From JAYSFC01 sp041913505 (GTDB lineage Bacteria; Pseudomonadota; Gammaproteobacteria; Burkholderiales; Burkholderiaceae_C), in the NCBI GenBank assembly GCA_041913505.1, contig JAYSFC010000067.1, positions 1 to 19,520 of the forward strand: a DNA stretch of 19,520 bases. The letters run 5' to 3'. The notes under the pieces were generated by a model. It was not told where the DNA came from, made no database searches, and saw only the letters and a list, made by a program, of their open reading frames with translations. This document shows, piece after piece, positions 13,707 to 19,520 of this stretch. The position numbers were made by a program, and so were the translations under genes. Numbering within the stretch: the first letter of the stretch is position 1; each line of letters starts with the position of its first letter.

Positions 13707-14654
13707 GTGAAGCCCAACGTCGTCAGCGCCGATGTCCTGTTTGAGGCCTTCCGGGGCCCGCTGCGCTGGGAGTGGGTGGCTGGCCTGGGCGCCTCCGAGC
13801 GCCGCTTCGACGAGGTCGCCGTGCGCTCCGCGCGCTCCGGGGCCGACCTCGTGGGCTACCTCAACTACATCCACCCCTACCGGGTGCAGATTCTGGGCGA
13901 GCGCGAGATTGCCTACCTGAGCAACGCCACGCCCGAGGACTGCAAGCGCCGCATTGCGCGCATCGTGACGCTGGAGCCACCCGTGCTGGTGCTGGCCGAC
14001 GCACAGACCGCGCCCGACGAGCTTGTGTCGATGTGCGAGCGCGCGCAGATCCCGATGTTTTCCACGCATGAGTCGTCGGCCTTCGTGATCGACGTGCTGC
14101 GTGCCTACCTGTCCAAGCACTTCGCCGACCGCATGACCATGCATGGCGTGTTCATGGACATCCTGGGCCTGGGCGTGCTCATCACGGGCGAGTCGGGCCT
14201 GGGCAAGAGCGAGCTGGGCCTGGAGCTGATCTCGCGCGGCAACGGCCTCGTGGCCGACGACGCGGTGGACCTCTACCGCATCAACCAGACCACGATCGAA
14301 GGCAAGTGCCCCGAACTGCTGCAGAACCTGCTTGAGGTGCGCGGCATCGGCCTGCTGGACATCCGCGCCATCTTTGGCGAAACCGCCGTGCGCCGCAAGA
14401 TGCGGCTCAAGCTCATCGTGCACCTGGTGCGCAAGGAAACGCTGGAGCGCGATTACGAGCGCCTGCCCTATGAGCCGCTCACGCAGGACGTGCTCGGCGT
14501 GCCCGTGCTCAAGGTGGTGATCCAGGTGGTGGCTGGGCGCAACATCGCCGTGCTGGTCGAGGCCGCCGTGCGCAACACCATCCTGCAGCTGCGCGGCATC
14601 GATACCTACCAAGAATTCGTGGAGCGCCACCGGCGCGCCATGGAGAAGGGCTGA
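13707..14654 (+). CDS. hprK: HPr kinase/phosphorylase HprK
   Basis: Phosphorylates a serine of HPr-type proteins and removes it again; in betaproteobacteria it belongs to the regulatory PTS. 315 residues with the chosen GTG start (MKPNVVSADVLFEAFRGPLR), which matches family N-termini. A TTG start at 13650 would overlap ptsN and add 19 residues of unrelated type. The N-terminal domain runs to about 130. The kinase core has MHGVFMDILGLGVLITGESG and the P-loop GESGLGKS (161-168), RGNGLVADDAVDLYRI, and the HprK signature LEVRGIGLLDIRAIFGETAV. LTQDVLGVPVLKVVIQVVAGRN lies near the C-terminus. No good ribosome-binding site precedes the GTG, so translational coupling to ptsN is possible. It ends one base before the fur stop codon on the other strand. 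Confidence 0.93.
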   Translation: MKPNVVSADVLFEAFRGPLRWEWVAGLGASERRFDEVAVRSARSGADLVGYLNYIHPYRVQILGEREIAYLSNATPEDCKRRIARIVTLEPPVLVLADAQTAPDELVSMCERAQIPMFSTHESSAFVIDVLRAYLSKHFADRMTMHGVFMDILGLGVLITGESGLGKSELGLELISRGNGLVADDAVDLYRINQTTIEGKCPELLQNLLEVRGIGLLDIRAIFGETAVRRKMRLKLIVHLVRKETLERDYERLPYEPLTQDVLGVPVLKVVIQVVAGRNIAVLVEAAVRNTILQLRGIDTYQEFVERHRRAMEKG

Positions 14655-14655
14655 C

Positions 14656-15075
14656 TTACTTCTTCGCGCAGTTGGCGCACTGGCCGTACAGCGCCATCGA
14701 GTGGTCCTGCACCACCCAGCCCTTGGCTTGGGCCACGGCCTGCTGGCGCTTCTCGATCTCGGGGTCGTAGAACTCCTCCACCTTGCCGCACATGGTGCAG
14801 ATGAAGTGGTCGTGGTGCTGGCCCTCGTTGAGCTCGTAGACGGCCTTGCCGCTCTCGAAATTGCTGCGCAGCAAAATGCCGGCCTGCTCGAACTGGGTCA
14901 GCACGCGGTACACGGTGGCCAGGCCGATGTCGGAGCGCTCTTCCAGCAGCACGCGGAACACGTCTTCGGCCGTCATGTGGCGCTGCGTGCTTTTCTGGAA
15001 GATCTCGAGGATCTTCAGGCGCGGCAGGGTGGCCTTGAGTCCGGTGCTTTTGAGTTCGTCGATATTCGTCGTCAT
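14656..15075 (-). CDS. fur: Ferric uptake regulator Fur
   Basis: Fe2+-dependent dimeric repressor of iron-uptake genes. 139 residues. The N-terminal winged helix includes LPRLKILEIFQ, MTAEDVFRVLLEE and the recognition helix IGLATVYRVLTQFEQAGIL. Metal-binding features: GQHHDHFICTMCGKVEEF with HHDH and CxxC, and CANC near the C-terminus, giving two CxxC zinc pairs as in classical Fur. The start at 15075 gives the family N-terminus MTTNIDELKSTGLKAT; a frame open to 15240 would run into the bamE start region. Divergent from bamE, an arrangement (fur with omlA/bamE) shared by many proteobacteria. No obvious Fur box in front, so autoregulation is not shown. Confidence 0.95.
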   Translation of the reverse strand: MTTNIDELKSTGLKATLPRLKILEIFQKSTQRHMTAEDVFRVLLEERSDIGLATVYRVLTQFEQAGILLRSNFESGKAVYELNEGQHHDHFICTMCGKVEEFYDPEIEKRQQAVAQAKGWVVQDHSMALYGQCANCAKK

Positions 15076-15226
15076 GCAAGGTCTTTCGTGTGCCGGGGAC
15101 ACGCCAGGCCAGGCCTCGGGTCTTTTGGTGAGAGGGCCGCTGCAAGGCGGGCGACGCATTCCCTGACAAAGACCACGAACAGGTTTTCCAGGACCAGCCG
15201 CTACAATGGCCCGGATCATATCCCCT
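15076..15226. promoter_or_regulatory. Divergent fur/bamE promoter region
   Basis: About 150 nt. A TACAAT hexamer (15202-15207) on the plus strand is a likely -10 for bamE; it overlaps the ATG at 15206, which argues against that start and for 15227 or 15239. No TTGACA-like -35 was found at proper distance. No clear minus-strand promoter for fur was identified. Confidence 0.4.
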
Positions 15227-15790
15227 ATGCCATTACCCATGCTTGCCCAAGCCCGTTGCAGCGCCCGCGTGGCGCTGGTTTTGTTGACTGGTGCCGCCGT
15301 AACGGCCTGCGGCAGCCTGGATGGTTCGGGCCGCCGCCTGATCAGCTCCGTAACGCCCTATAAGGTCTCCGTGGTGCAAGGCAACTTCGTCTCGCGGGAG
15401 CAGGTGGAGGCGCTGCAGGCCGGCATGAGCCGCCAGCAGGTGCGCGACATCCTGGGCACGCCGCTCGTGACCAGCCTGTTCCACGCCAACCGCTGGGAAT
15501 ACGTCTTCACGCTCAAGAAACCGGGCGAAGATCCCCAGACGCGCAAGCTCACGGTGTTCTTTGACGGCGACCTGTTCGCGCGCGCCGAGGGCGACGAGAT
15601 GCCCTCCGAGGCCGAGTTCGTCGCCACGCTGAGTTCGCGCGTCAAGAAGAATCCACCCGTGCTCGAGGCTACCGAGGCCCAATTGGCCCGCTACCCCGCG
15701 CCCGAGCACGTACAGGCCGAGAGCAAGCCGGCACCTGCCGCGGGCGCCGCGCCCGCGAGCTACCCGCCGCTCGAGGCTGCCACGCGCTGA
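15227..15790 (+). CDS. bamE: Outer-membrane assembly lipoprotein BamE (SmpA/OmlA family)
   Basis: Component of the BAM complex that inserts beta-barrels into the outer membrane. The signal peptide ends in lipobox VTAC (C28 with this start). The SmpA/OmlA domain follows: VTPYKVSVVQGNFVSREQVE, the signature GMSRQQVRDILGTPLVTSLF and NRWEYVFTLKKPGEDPQTRK, then LTVFFDGDLFARAEGDEMPS. Residues after about 140 form an extended tail ending in a Pro/Ala-rich segment (APAAGAAPASYPPLE), so the protein (187 aa) is clearly longer than E. coli BamE. Starts at 15206, 15227 and 15239 are all in frame; 15206 overlaps a likely -10. dapB follows after 55 nt. Confidence 0.9.
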   Translation: MPLPMLAQARCSARVALVLLTGAAVTACGSLDGSGRRLISSVTPYKVSVVQGNFVSREQVEALQAGMSRQQVRDILGTPLVTSLFHANRWEYVFTLKKPGEDPQTRKLTVFFDGDLFARAEGDEMPSEAEFVATLSSRVKKNPPVLEATEAQLARYPAPEHVQAESKPAPAAGAAPASYPPLEAATR

Positions 15791-15845
15791 CTGCCGCATC
15801 CAGGCGCCGGCCCGGCCGCGCGCCCCATCCATTGCTAGGAATTCC

Positions 15846-16682
15846 ATGACTGGTACTTCTTCGCCCGCCGCCGCGTCCGCCCGCATCCGCGTGGCCGTGG
15901 CCGGCGCCTCCGGCCGCATGGGCCGTATGCTGATCGAAGCCGTCCGCGCAAGCGACGACTGCGTGCTTGCGGGCGCACTGGACGTGGCGTCCAGCCCCGC
16001 CATCGGTTCCGACGCCACGGCCTTCCTCGGCATCGCGAGCGGCGTTTCCATCACCGCCGACGTGCGCACGGGCCTGGCGAATGCCGACGTGCTCATCGAC
16101 TTCACGCGCCCCGAGGGTACGCTGGCCCACTTGGCCGTGTGCGCTGAAAAGGGCATCAAGGCCGTCATCGGCACCACGGGCTTTTCCGAGGCGCAGAAGG
16201 CCGAGATTGCCGCTTGCGCGCGCCAGACCGCCGTTGTCTTCGCGCCCAACATGAGCGTGGGCGTGAACGTCACGCTCAAGCTGCTGCAGATGGCGGCCAA
16301 GGCGTTGTCCACGGGCTACGACATCGAGATCATCGAGGCCCACCACCGCCACAAGGTGGACGCACCCTCGGGCACCGCGCTCAAGATGGGCGAGGTGATC
16401 GCCGACGCACTGGGCTGCGACCTGAAGGAATGCGCCGTCTACGGGCGCGAAGGCGTCACGGGCGAGCGCGATCCCTCCACCATCGGCTTCGCCACCATCC
16501 GCGGCGGCGACATCGTGGGCGACCACACCGTGCTGTTCGCGGGCACGGGCGAGCGCATCGAGATCTCGCACAAGTCCTCCAGCCGCGCAGGCTATGCCCA
16601 GGGCAGCCTGCGCGCCGTGCGGTTCCTGTCCACGCGCCGTACGGGCATGTTCGACATGTTCGACGTCCTGGGCCTGAACTGA
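15846..16682 (+). CDS. dapB: 4-hydroxy-tetrahydrodipicolinate reductase DapB
   Basis: NAD(P)H-dependent reductase of the lysine/diaminopimelate pathway, feeding peptidoglycan and lysine synthesis. 278 residues. Rossmann motif GASGRMG (20-26), IGTTGFSEAQK, VFAPNMSVGVNVTLKLL, and the active-site block IEAHHRHKVDAPSGTA with H166 and K170. TIRGGDIVGDHTVLFAG and the C-terminal GMFDMFDVLGL are family-typical. AGGAA lies 3-8 nt before the ATG. The exbB-like gene begins 16 nt downstream, so the two are probably one transcript with bamE and possibly leuS. Confidence 0.95.
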   Translation: MTGTSSPAAASARIRVAVAGASGRMGRMLIEAVRASDDCVLAGALDVASSPAIGSDATAFLGIASGVSITADVRTGLANADVLIDFTRPEGTLAHLAVCAEKGIKAVIGTTGFSEAQKAEIAACARQTAVVFAPNMSVGVNVTLKLLQMAAKALSTGYDIEIIEAHHRHKVDAPSGTALKMGEVIADALGCDLKECAVYGREGVTGERDPSTIGFATIRGGDIVGDHTVLFAGTGERIEISHKSSSRAGYAQGSLRAVRFLSTRRTGMFDMFDVLGLN

Positions 16683-16698
16683 CCGGACCCGTCGAGGC

Positions 16699-17361
16699 AT
16701 GGACCCCTTCCACTGGTTGCGCCAGGGCGATGCCGTGACCCAGGCCGCGGCCGTGCTGCTGCTGGCCATGTCGGTGGCAAGCTGGGTCGTGATCCTCTGG
16801 AAGGCGCGCGTCATGCACCGCGCCGGTGCCGACGTGCCGCGCTGCACGGCAGCGTTCTGGCAGGCGCCCACGCTTTCCGCCGCCGCCAGCCGGATTGAGG
16901 CGTTTGACCGTGAAGCGCTTGTCTTGCCGTTGGTGGGTGCTGCAAATTTAGTAGCAAAAGCCGAGCGCGCCGAAACCCTGGCTGCACGCGGCAGCGCCGA
17001 GCAGCAGCTCACGCGCGTGCTGCGCGACGCGCTGCACGGCGTGCTGGGCCGCCTGCAGTTCGGCCAGGTGCTGCTGGCCACCGTGGGGTCCACGGCGCCT
17101 TTCGTGGGGCTGCTGGGCACCGTCTGGGGCATTTACCACGCCCTCACCACCATCGCGGGCGCGGGCCAGATCACCATCGATCGCGTGGCGGGCCCCGTGG
17201 GCGAGGCGCTGGTCATGACGGCCGCAGGCCTGGCAGTGGCTATTCCTGCCGTGCTGGCCTACAACGTGTTCGGCCGGCTCATCGGCCGTATCGAGGCCGA
17301 CCTCGAGGGCTTCGCGCGCGATCTGCGCGAACTGCTGCTCGATGCCCCCGCGGTCGACTGA
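16699..17361 (+). CDS. MotA/TolQ/ExbB proton-channel family protein
   Basis: Inner-membrane subunit that with an ExbD/TolR partner turns proton flow into movement across the periplasm. 220 residues with three hydrophobic segments at about 17-34, 124-146 and 168-192, and a cytoplasmic loop between the first two, the family topology. The signature region ATVGSTAPFVGLLGTVWGIY (127-146) and GPVGEALVMTAAGLAVAIPA (165-184) contain the conserved Thr, Gly and Pro residues. Whether it serves TonB (ExbB) or Tol-Pal (TolQ) cannot be told; no tonB, tolA, tolB or pal is next to it. Oddity: the codons around 16903-16955 are an AT-rich patch matching a repeat in purK and cnoX, giving REALVLPLVGAANLVAKA. Confidence 0.88.
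   Translation: MDPFHWLRQGDAVTQAAAVLLLAMSVASWVVILWKARVMHRAGADVPRCTAAFWQAPTLSAAASRIEAFDREALVLPLVGAANLVAKAERAETLAARGSAEQQLTRVLRDALHGVLGRLQFGQVLLATVGSTAPFVGLLGTVWGIYHALTTIAGAGQITIDRVAGPVGEALVMTAAGLAVAIPAVLAYNVFGRLIGRIEADLEGFARDLRELLLDAPAVD
16903..16955 (-). repeat. Coding-embedded AT-rich repeat, copy 3 (antisense within the exbB-like gene)
   Basis: On the minus strand it reads GCTACTAAATTT, GCAGC, exactly 20 nt, GCGCT, then TCACGGTCAAA. The skeleton equals copy 1, and both are antisense to their host gene and read in the same codon phase (peptides AANLVA here and AAFSIA in purK). Confidence 0.5.
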
Positions 17362-17379
17362 TTCACGCAGCGGGGCCCC

Positions 17380-17799
17380 ATGGCATTTGGCAGGTTGGAA
17401 CGCACCCCCGGGCCCCAGCCCATGAGCGAAATCAACATGACGCCGCTGGTGGACGTAATGCTGGTGCTCGTCGTCATCTTTATCCTGACGGCGCCGCTGC
17501 TCGCCAGCTCGATCCGGCTCGATCTGCCGCGCGCCGAGGGCGGCGTGCCGGGCGCGCCTGCGCAGACGCTCACACTCGTGGTGGACCGCGCGGGCCAGGC
17601 CTTCATCGACGACCGCCCGTTCACGCAGCAGGCCCTGGCGGCGCACCTGGCCCAGGTGGGCGCTGCGCAGCCCGACACCGAGATCCAGCTGCGCGCCGAT
17701 GCGGCCGTGCCCTATGGCCGCGTGGTCGAGATCATGGGCGCGGCCCATGCGGCGGGCCTGCAGCGCATCGGCTTCGTGACCGAGCCGCCCCGGCGCTGA
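17380..17799 (+). CDS. ExbD/TolR family biopolymer transport protein
   Basis: 139-residue partner of the preceding proton-channel subunit. A short cytoplasmic N-terminus, MAFGRLERTPGPQPMSEINM, leads into one membrane helix (about 24-42, VDVMLVLVVIFILTAPLLA) whose Asp25 is the expected proton-carrying residue. A periplasmic domain follows: LTLVVDRAGQAFIDDRPFTQQAL and EIQLRADAAVPYGRVVEIMG, with typical ExbD spacing. It begins 18 nt after the exbB-like stop codon. As with its partner, TonB and Tol roles are not distinguishable from sequence alone. Confidence 0.9.
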   Translation: MAFGRLERTPGPQPMSEINMTPLVDVMLVLVVIFILTAPLLASSIRLDLPRAEGGVPGAPAQTLTLVVDRAGQAFIDDRPFTQQALAAHLAQVGAAQPDTEIQLRADAAVPYGRVVEIMGAAHAAGLQRIGFVTEPPRR

Positions 17800-17831
17800 G
17801 CCGAGGTGCGGGCGGGCTGCGGCTCAGCGCC

Positions 17832-17864
17832 TAAAATCCGTGCAGCGCAGCGCTGTGGCTGCAC
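17832..17864 (+). promoter_or_regulatory. Candidate -10 and hairpin upstream of leuS
   Basis: TAAAAT (17832-17837) is a plausible -10 without an obvious -35. Directly after it GTGCAGC and GCTGCAC (17840-17864) form perfect 7-bp arms around an 11-nt loop containing the palindrome CAGCGCTG. No T-run follows, so this is a hairpin at the 5' end of a leuS transcript or a pause site rather than a terminator. No Shine-Dalgarno precedes leuS. Confidence 0.35.
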
Positions 17865-17884
17865 CCCCTCTCTTTCCAGTTCCC

Positions 17885-19520
17885 ATGCAAGACAAATACA
17901 ACCACACCGACGTAGAGCGCGCCGCGCACGCACACTGGGCCGCCACCGACGCCTACCGCGTGACGGAGGACGCGGGCAAGAAGAAGTTCTACGCCTGCTC
18001 CATGCTGCCCTACCCCAGCGGCAAGCTGCACATGGGCCATGTGCGCAACTACACGATCAACGACATGCTCACGCGCTACCTGCGCATGAACGGCCACAAC
18101 GTGCTGATGCCCATGGGCTGGGACGCCTTCGGCCTGCCCGCCGAGAACGCCGCGCTCAAGAACGGCGTGCCGCCGGCCAAGTGGACCTACGAAAACATCG
18201 CCTACATGAAGAAGCAGATGCAGGCGATGGGGCTGGCCATCGACTGGAGCCGCGAGGTCGCCACCTGCGACCCCGACTACTACCACTGGAACCAGTGGCT
18301 GTTCCTCAAGATGCTGGAAAAGGGCATCGCCTACCGCAAGACCCAGGTGGTGAACTGGGACCCGGTGGACCAGACCGTGCTGGCCAACGAGCAGGTGATC
18401 GACGGCAAGGGCTGGCGCACGGGCGCCGTGGTCGAGAAGCGCGAAATTCCAGGCTACTACCTCAAGATCACCGACTACGCCGAGGAACTGCTCGACTTCG
18501 TCACGGGCGACAAGCTGCCGGGCTGGCCCGAGCGCGTGAAGCTCATGCAGGAGAACTGGATCGGCAAGAGCGAGGGCGTGCGCTTCGCCTTCACGCACGA
18601 CATCCGCGGCGCGGACGGCACGCTGATCGGTGGTGGCCGCATGTACGTGTTCACCACGCGCGCCGACACCATCATGGGCGTCACCTTCTGCGCCGTCGCG
18701 CCCGAGCATCCGCTGGCGGCGCACGCGGCCCAGACCAATCCCAAGCTCGCGGCCTTCATCGAGGAGTGCAAGAAGGGCGGCACGACCGAGGCCGAGCTTG
18801 CGCTCAAGGAGAAGGAAGGCCTGCCCACGGGCCTGTTCGTCACGCACCCGCTCACGGGCGAGTCTGTCGAGGTCTGGGTGGGCAACTACGTGCTCATGGG
18901 CTACGGCGACGGCGCCGTGATGGGCGTGCCCGCGCACGACGAGCGTGACTTTGCGTTCGCGCTCAAGTACGGCATCGAGATCAAGCAGGTGGTGCTCGTG
19001 GACGGCGAGGACTACGACTACCACCGCTGGCAGGACTGGTATGGCGACAAGCAGCGCGGTGTGACGATCAACTCCGACAGCTTCAGCGGCCTTGCCTACA
19101 AGGACGCCGTGAACGCCGTGGCCCATGCGCTCGCGCAAAAGGGTCTGGGCGAGAAGAAGACCACCTGGCGCCTGCGCGACTGGGGCATCAGCCGCCAGCG
19201 CTACTGGGGCACGCCCATCCCCATCATCCACTGCGACGAGCACGGCGCCGTGCCCGTGCCAGAGAAGGACCTGCCCGTGGTGCTGCCGCAGGACTGCATC
19301 CCCGACGGCTCGGGCAACCCGCTGCACAAGCACGAGGGCTTCCACGCGGGCGTGACCTGCCCCGTGTGCGGCAAGGCCGCACGCCGCGAAACGGACACCA
19401 TGGACACGTTCGTGGACAGTTCGTGGTACTTCATGCGGTACTGCGACCCGAAGAACAGCGAGGCCATGGTGGCCGGCGGCGCCGACTACTGGATGCCGAT
19501 GGACCAGTACATCGGCGGCA
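17885..19520 (+). CDS. leuS: Leucyl-tRNA synthetase, N-terminal two thirds (cut by window edge)
   Basis: Class I aminoacyl-tRNA synthetase that charges tRNA-Leu. 545 codons are visible from MQDKYNHTDVERAAHAHWAA. The first class-I signature is PYPSGKLHMGHVRNY with HMGH at 49-52. The CP1 editing domain lies in the middle: its Thr-rich loop VFTTRADTIMGVTF and GYGDGAVMGVPAHDERDF with the editing Asp are intact. WRLRDWGISRQRYWGTPIP and a zinc-type pair CPVCGK follow, then DTFVDSSWYFMRY. The second signature KMSKS and the anticodon domain lie beyond the right edge. It follows the exbD-like gene by 85 nt on the same strand. Confidence 0.97.
   Translation, partial: MQDKYNHTDVERAAHAHWAATDAYRVTEDAGKKKFYACSMLPYPSGKLHMGHVRNYTINDMLTRYLRMNGHNVLMPMGWDAFGLPAENAALKNGVPPAKWTYENIAYMKKQMQAMGLAIDWSREVATCDPDYYHWNQWLFLKMLEKGIAYRKTQVVNWDPVDQTVLANEQVIDGKGWRTGAVVEKREIPGYYLKITDYAEELLDFVTGDKLPGWPERVKLMQENWIGKSEGVRFAFTHDIRGADGTLIGGGRMYVFTTRADTIMGVTFCAVAPEHPLAAHAAQTNPKLAAFIEECKKGGTTEAELALKEKEGLPTGLFVTHPLTGESVEVWVGNYVLMGYGDGAVMGVPAHDERDFAFALKYGIEIKQVVLVDGEDYDYHRWQDWYGDKQRGVTINSDSFSGLAYKDAVNAVAHALAQKGLGEKKTTWRLRDWGISRQRYWGTPIPIIHCDEHGAVPVPEKDLPVVLPQDCIPDGSGNPLHKHEGFHAGVTCPVCGKAARRETDTMDTFVDSSWYFMRYCDPKNSEAMVAGGADYWMPMDQYIGG

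Noticed and set aside
15791..15845. GC-rich inverted repeat between bamE and dapB as a terminator
   Set aside because: The GGCGC/GCGCC pairing is not followed by a T-run, and the short gap with same-strand genes fits read-through.
17831..19345. Minus-strand open frame of 504 codons opposite leuS
   Set aside because: His/Val/Gly/Arg-rich shadow of leuS with no recognisable motif; the plus strand is unmistakably leucyl-tRNA synthetase.

Overview
The window is a GC-rich, densely packed chromosomal segment. It most resembles a betaproteobacterium of the family Comamonadaceae (Acidovorax, Alicycliphilus or Diaphorobacter-like). This rests on codon use, on the neighbourhoods tsaB-rimI-UDG, hpf-ptsN-hprK, fur/bamE and dapB-exbB-exbD-leuS, and on short AT-rich repeats inside genes that look like a comamonad repeat family. 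Genus is inferred by eye, not by a search. I see no phage, transposase, CRISPR array, tRNA or rRNA; almost everything is core-genome housekeeping.

Layout. 1-2686 (minus strand): tsaB, rimI and a uracil-DNA-glycosylase-like gene overlap in one operon, followed by corA (3' end outside the window) behind a leader rich in hairpins. 2761-4209 (plus): the D,D-carboxypeptidase dacB. 4351-6635 (plus): a secreted alpha/beta-hydrolase lipoprotein and an OmpW-type porin, preceded by two perfect palindromes that look like operators. A perfect bidirectional terminator (6661-6690) separates these from a minus-strand run: purE-purK-sua5 and a lipoprotein with an SGNH fold that has lost its catalytic residues (read from 10395 down to 6726). 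10520-11428 (plus): a thioredoxin-TPR protein (CnoX/YbbN), ended by a shared terminator against purC (minus, 12407-11487).

12670-14654 (plus): hpf, ptsN and hprK, the nitrogen-PTS and ribosome-hibernation group, here without rpoN just upstream. hprK runs into fur (minus) with a single base between the stop codons. fur diverges from bamE (15227), followed by dapB, an ExbB/TolQ and ExbD/TolR pair, and leuS, which is cut by the right edge.

Functional threads: two t6A tRNA-modification genes (tsaB, sua5) lie in two separate operons. Three de novo purine genes (purE, purK, purC) lie on both sides of the thioredoxin gene. Envelope biogenesis is represented by dacB, bamE, OmpW and ExbBD. The most unusual signals are three coding-embedded repeats with a fixed 20-nt internal spacing (in purK, cnoX and exbB), the SGNH pseudoenzyme, the motif-degenerate UDG homologue, and the double palindrome in front of the hydrolase-ompW pair.
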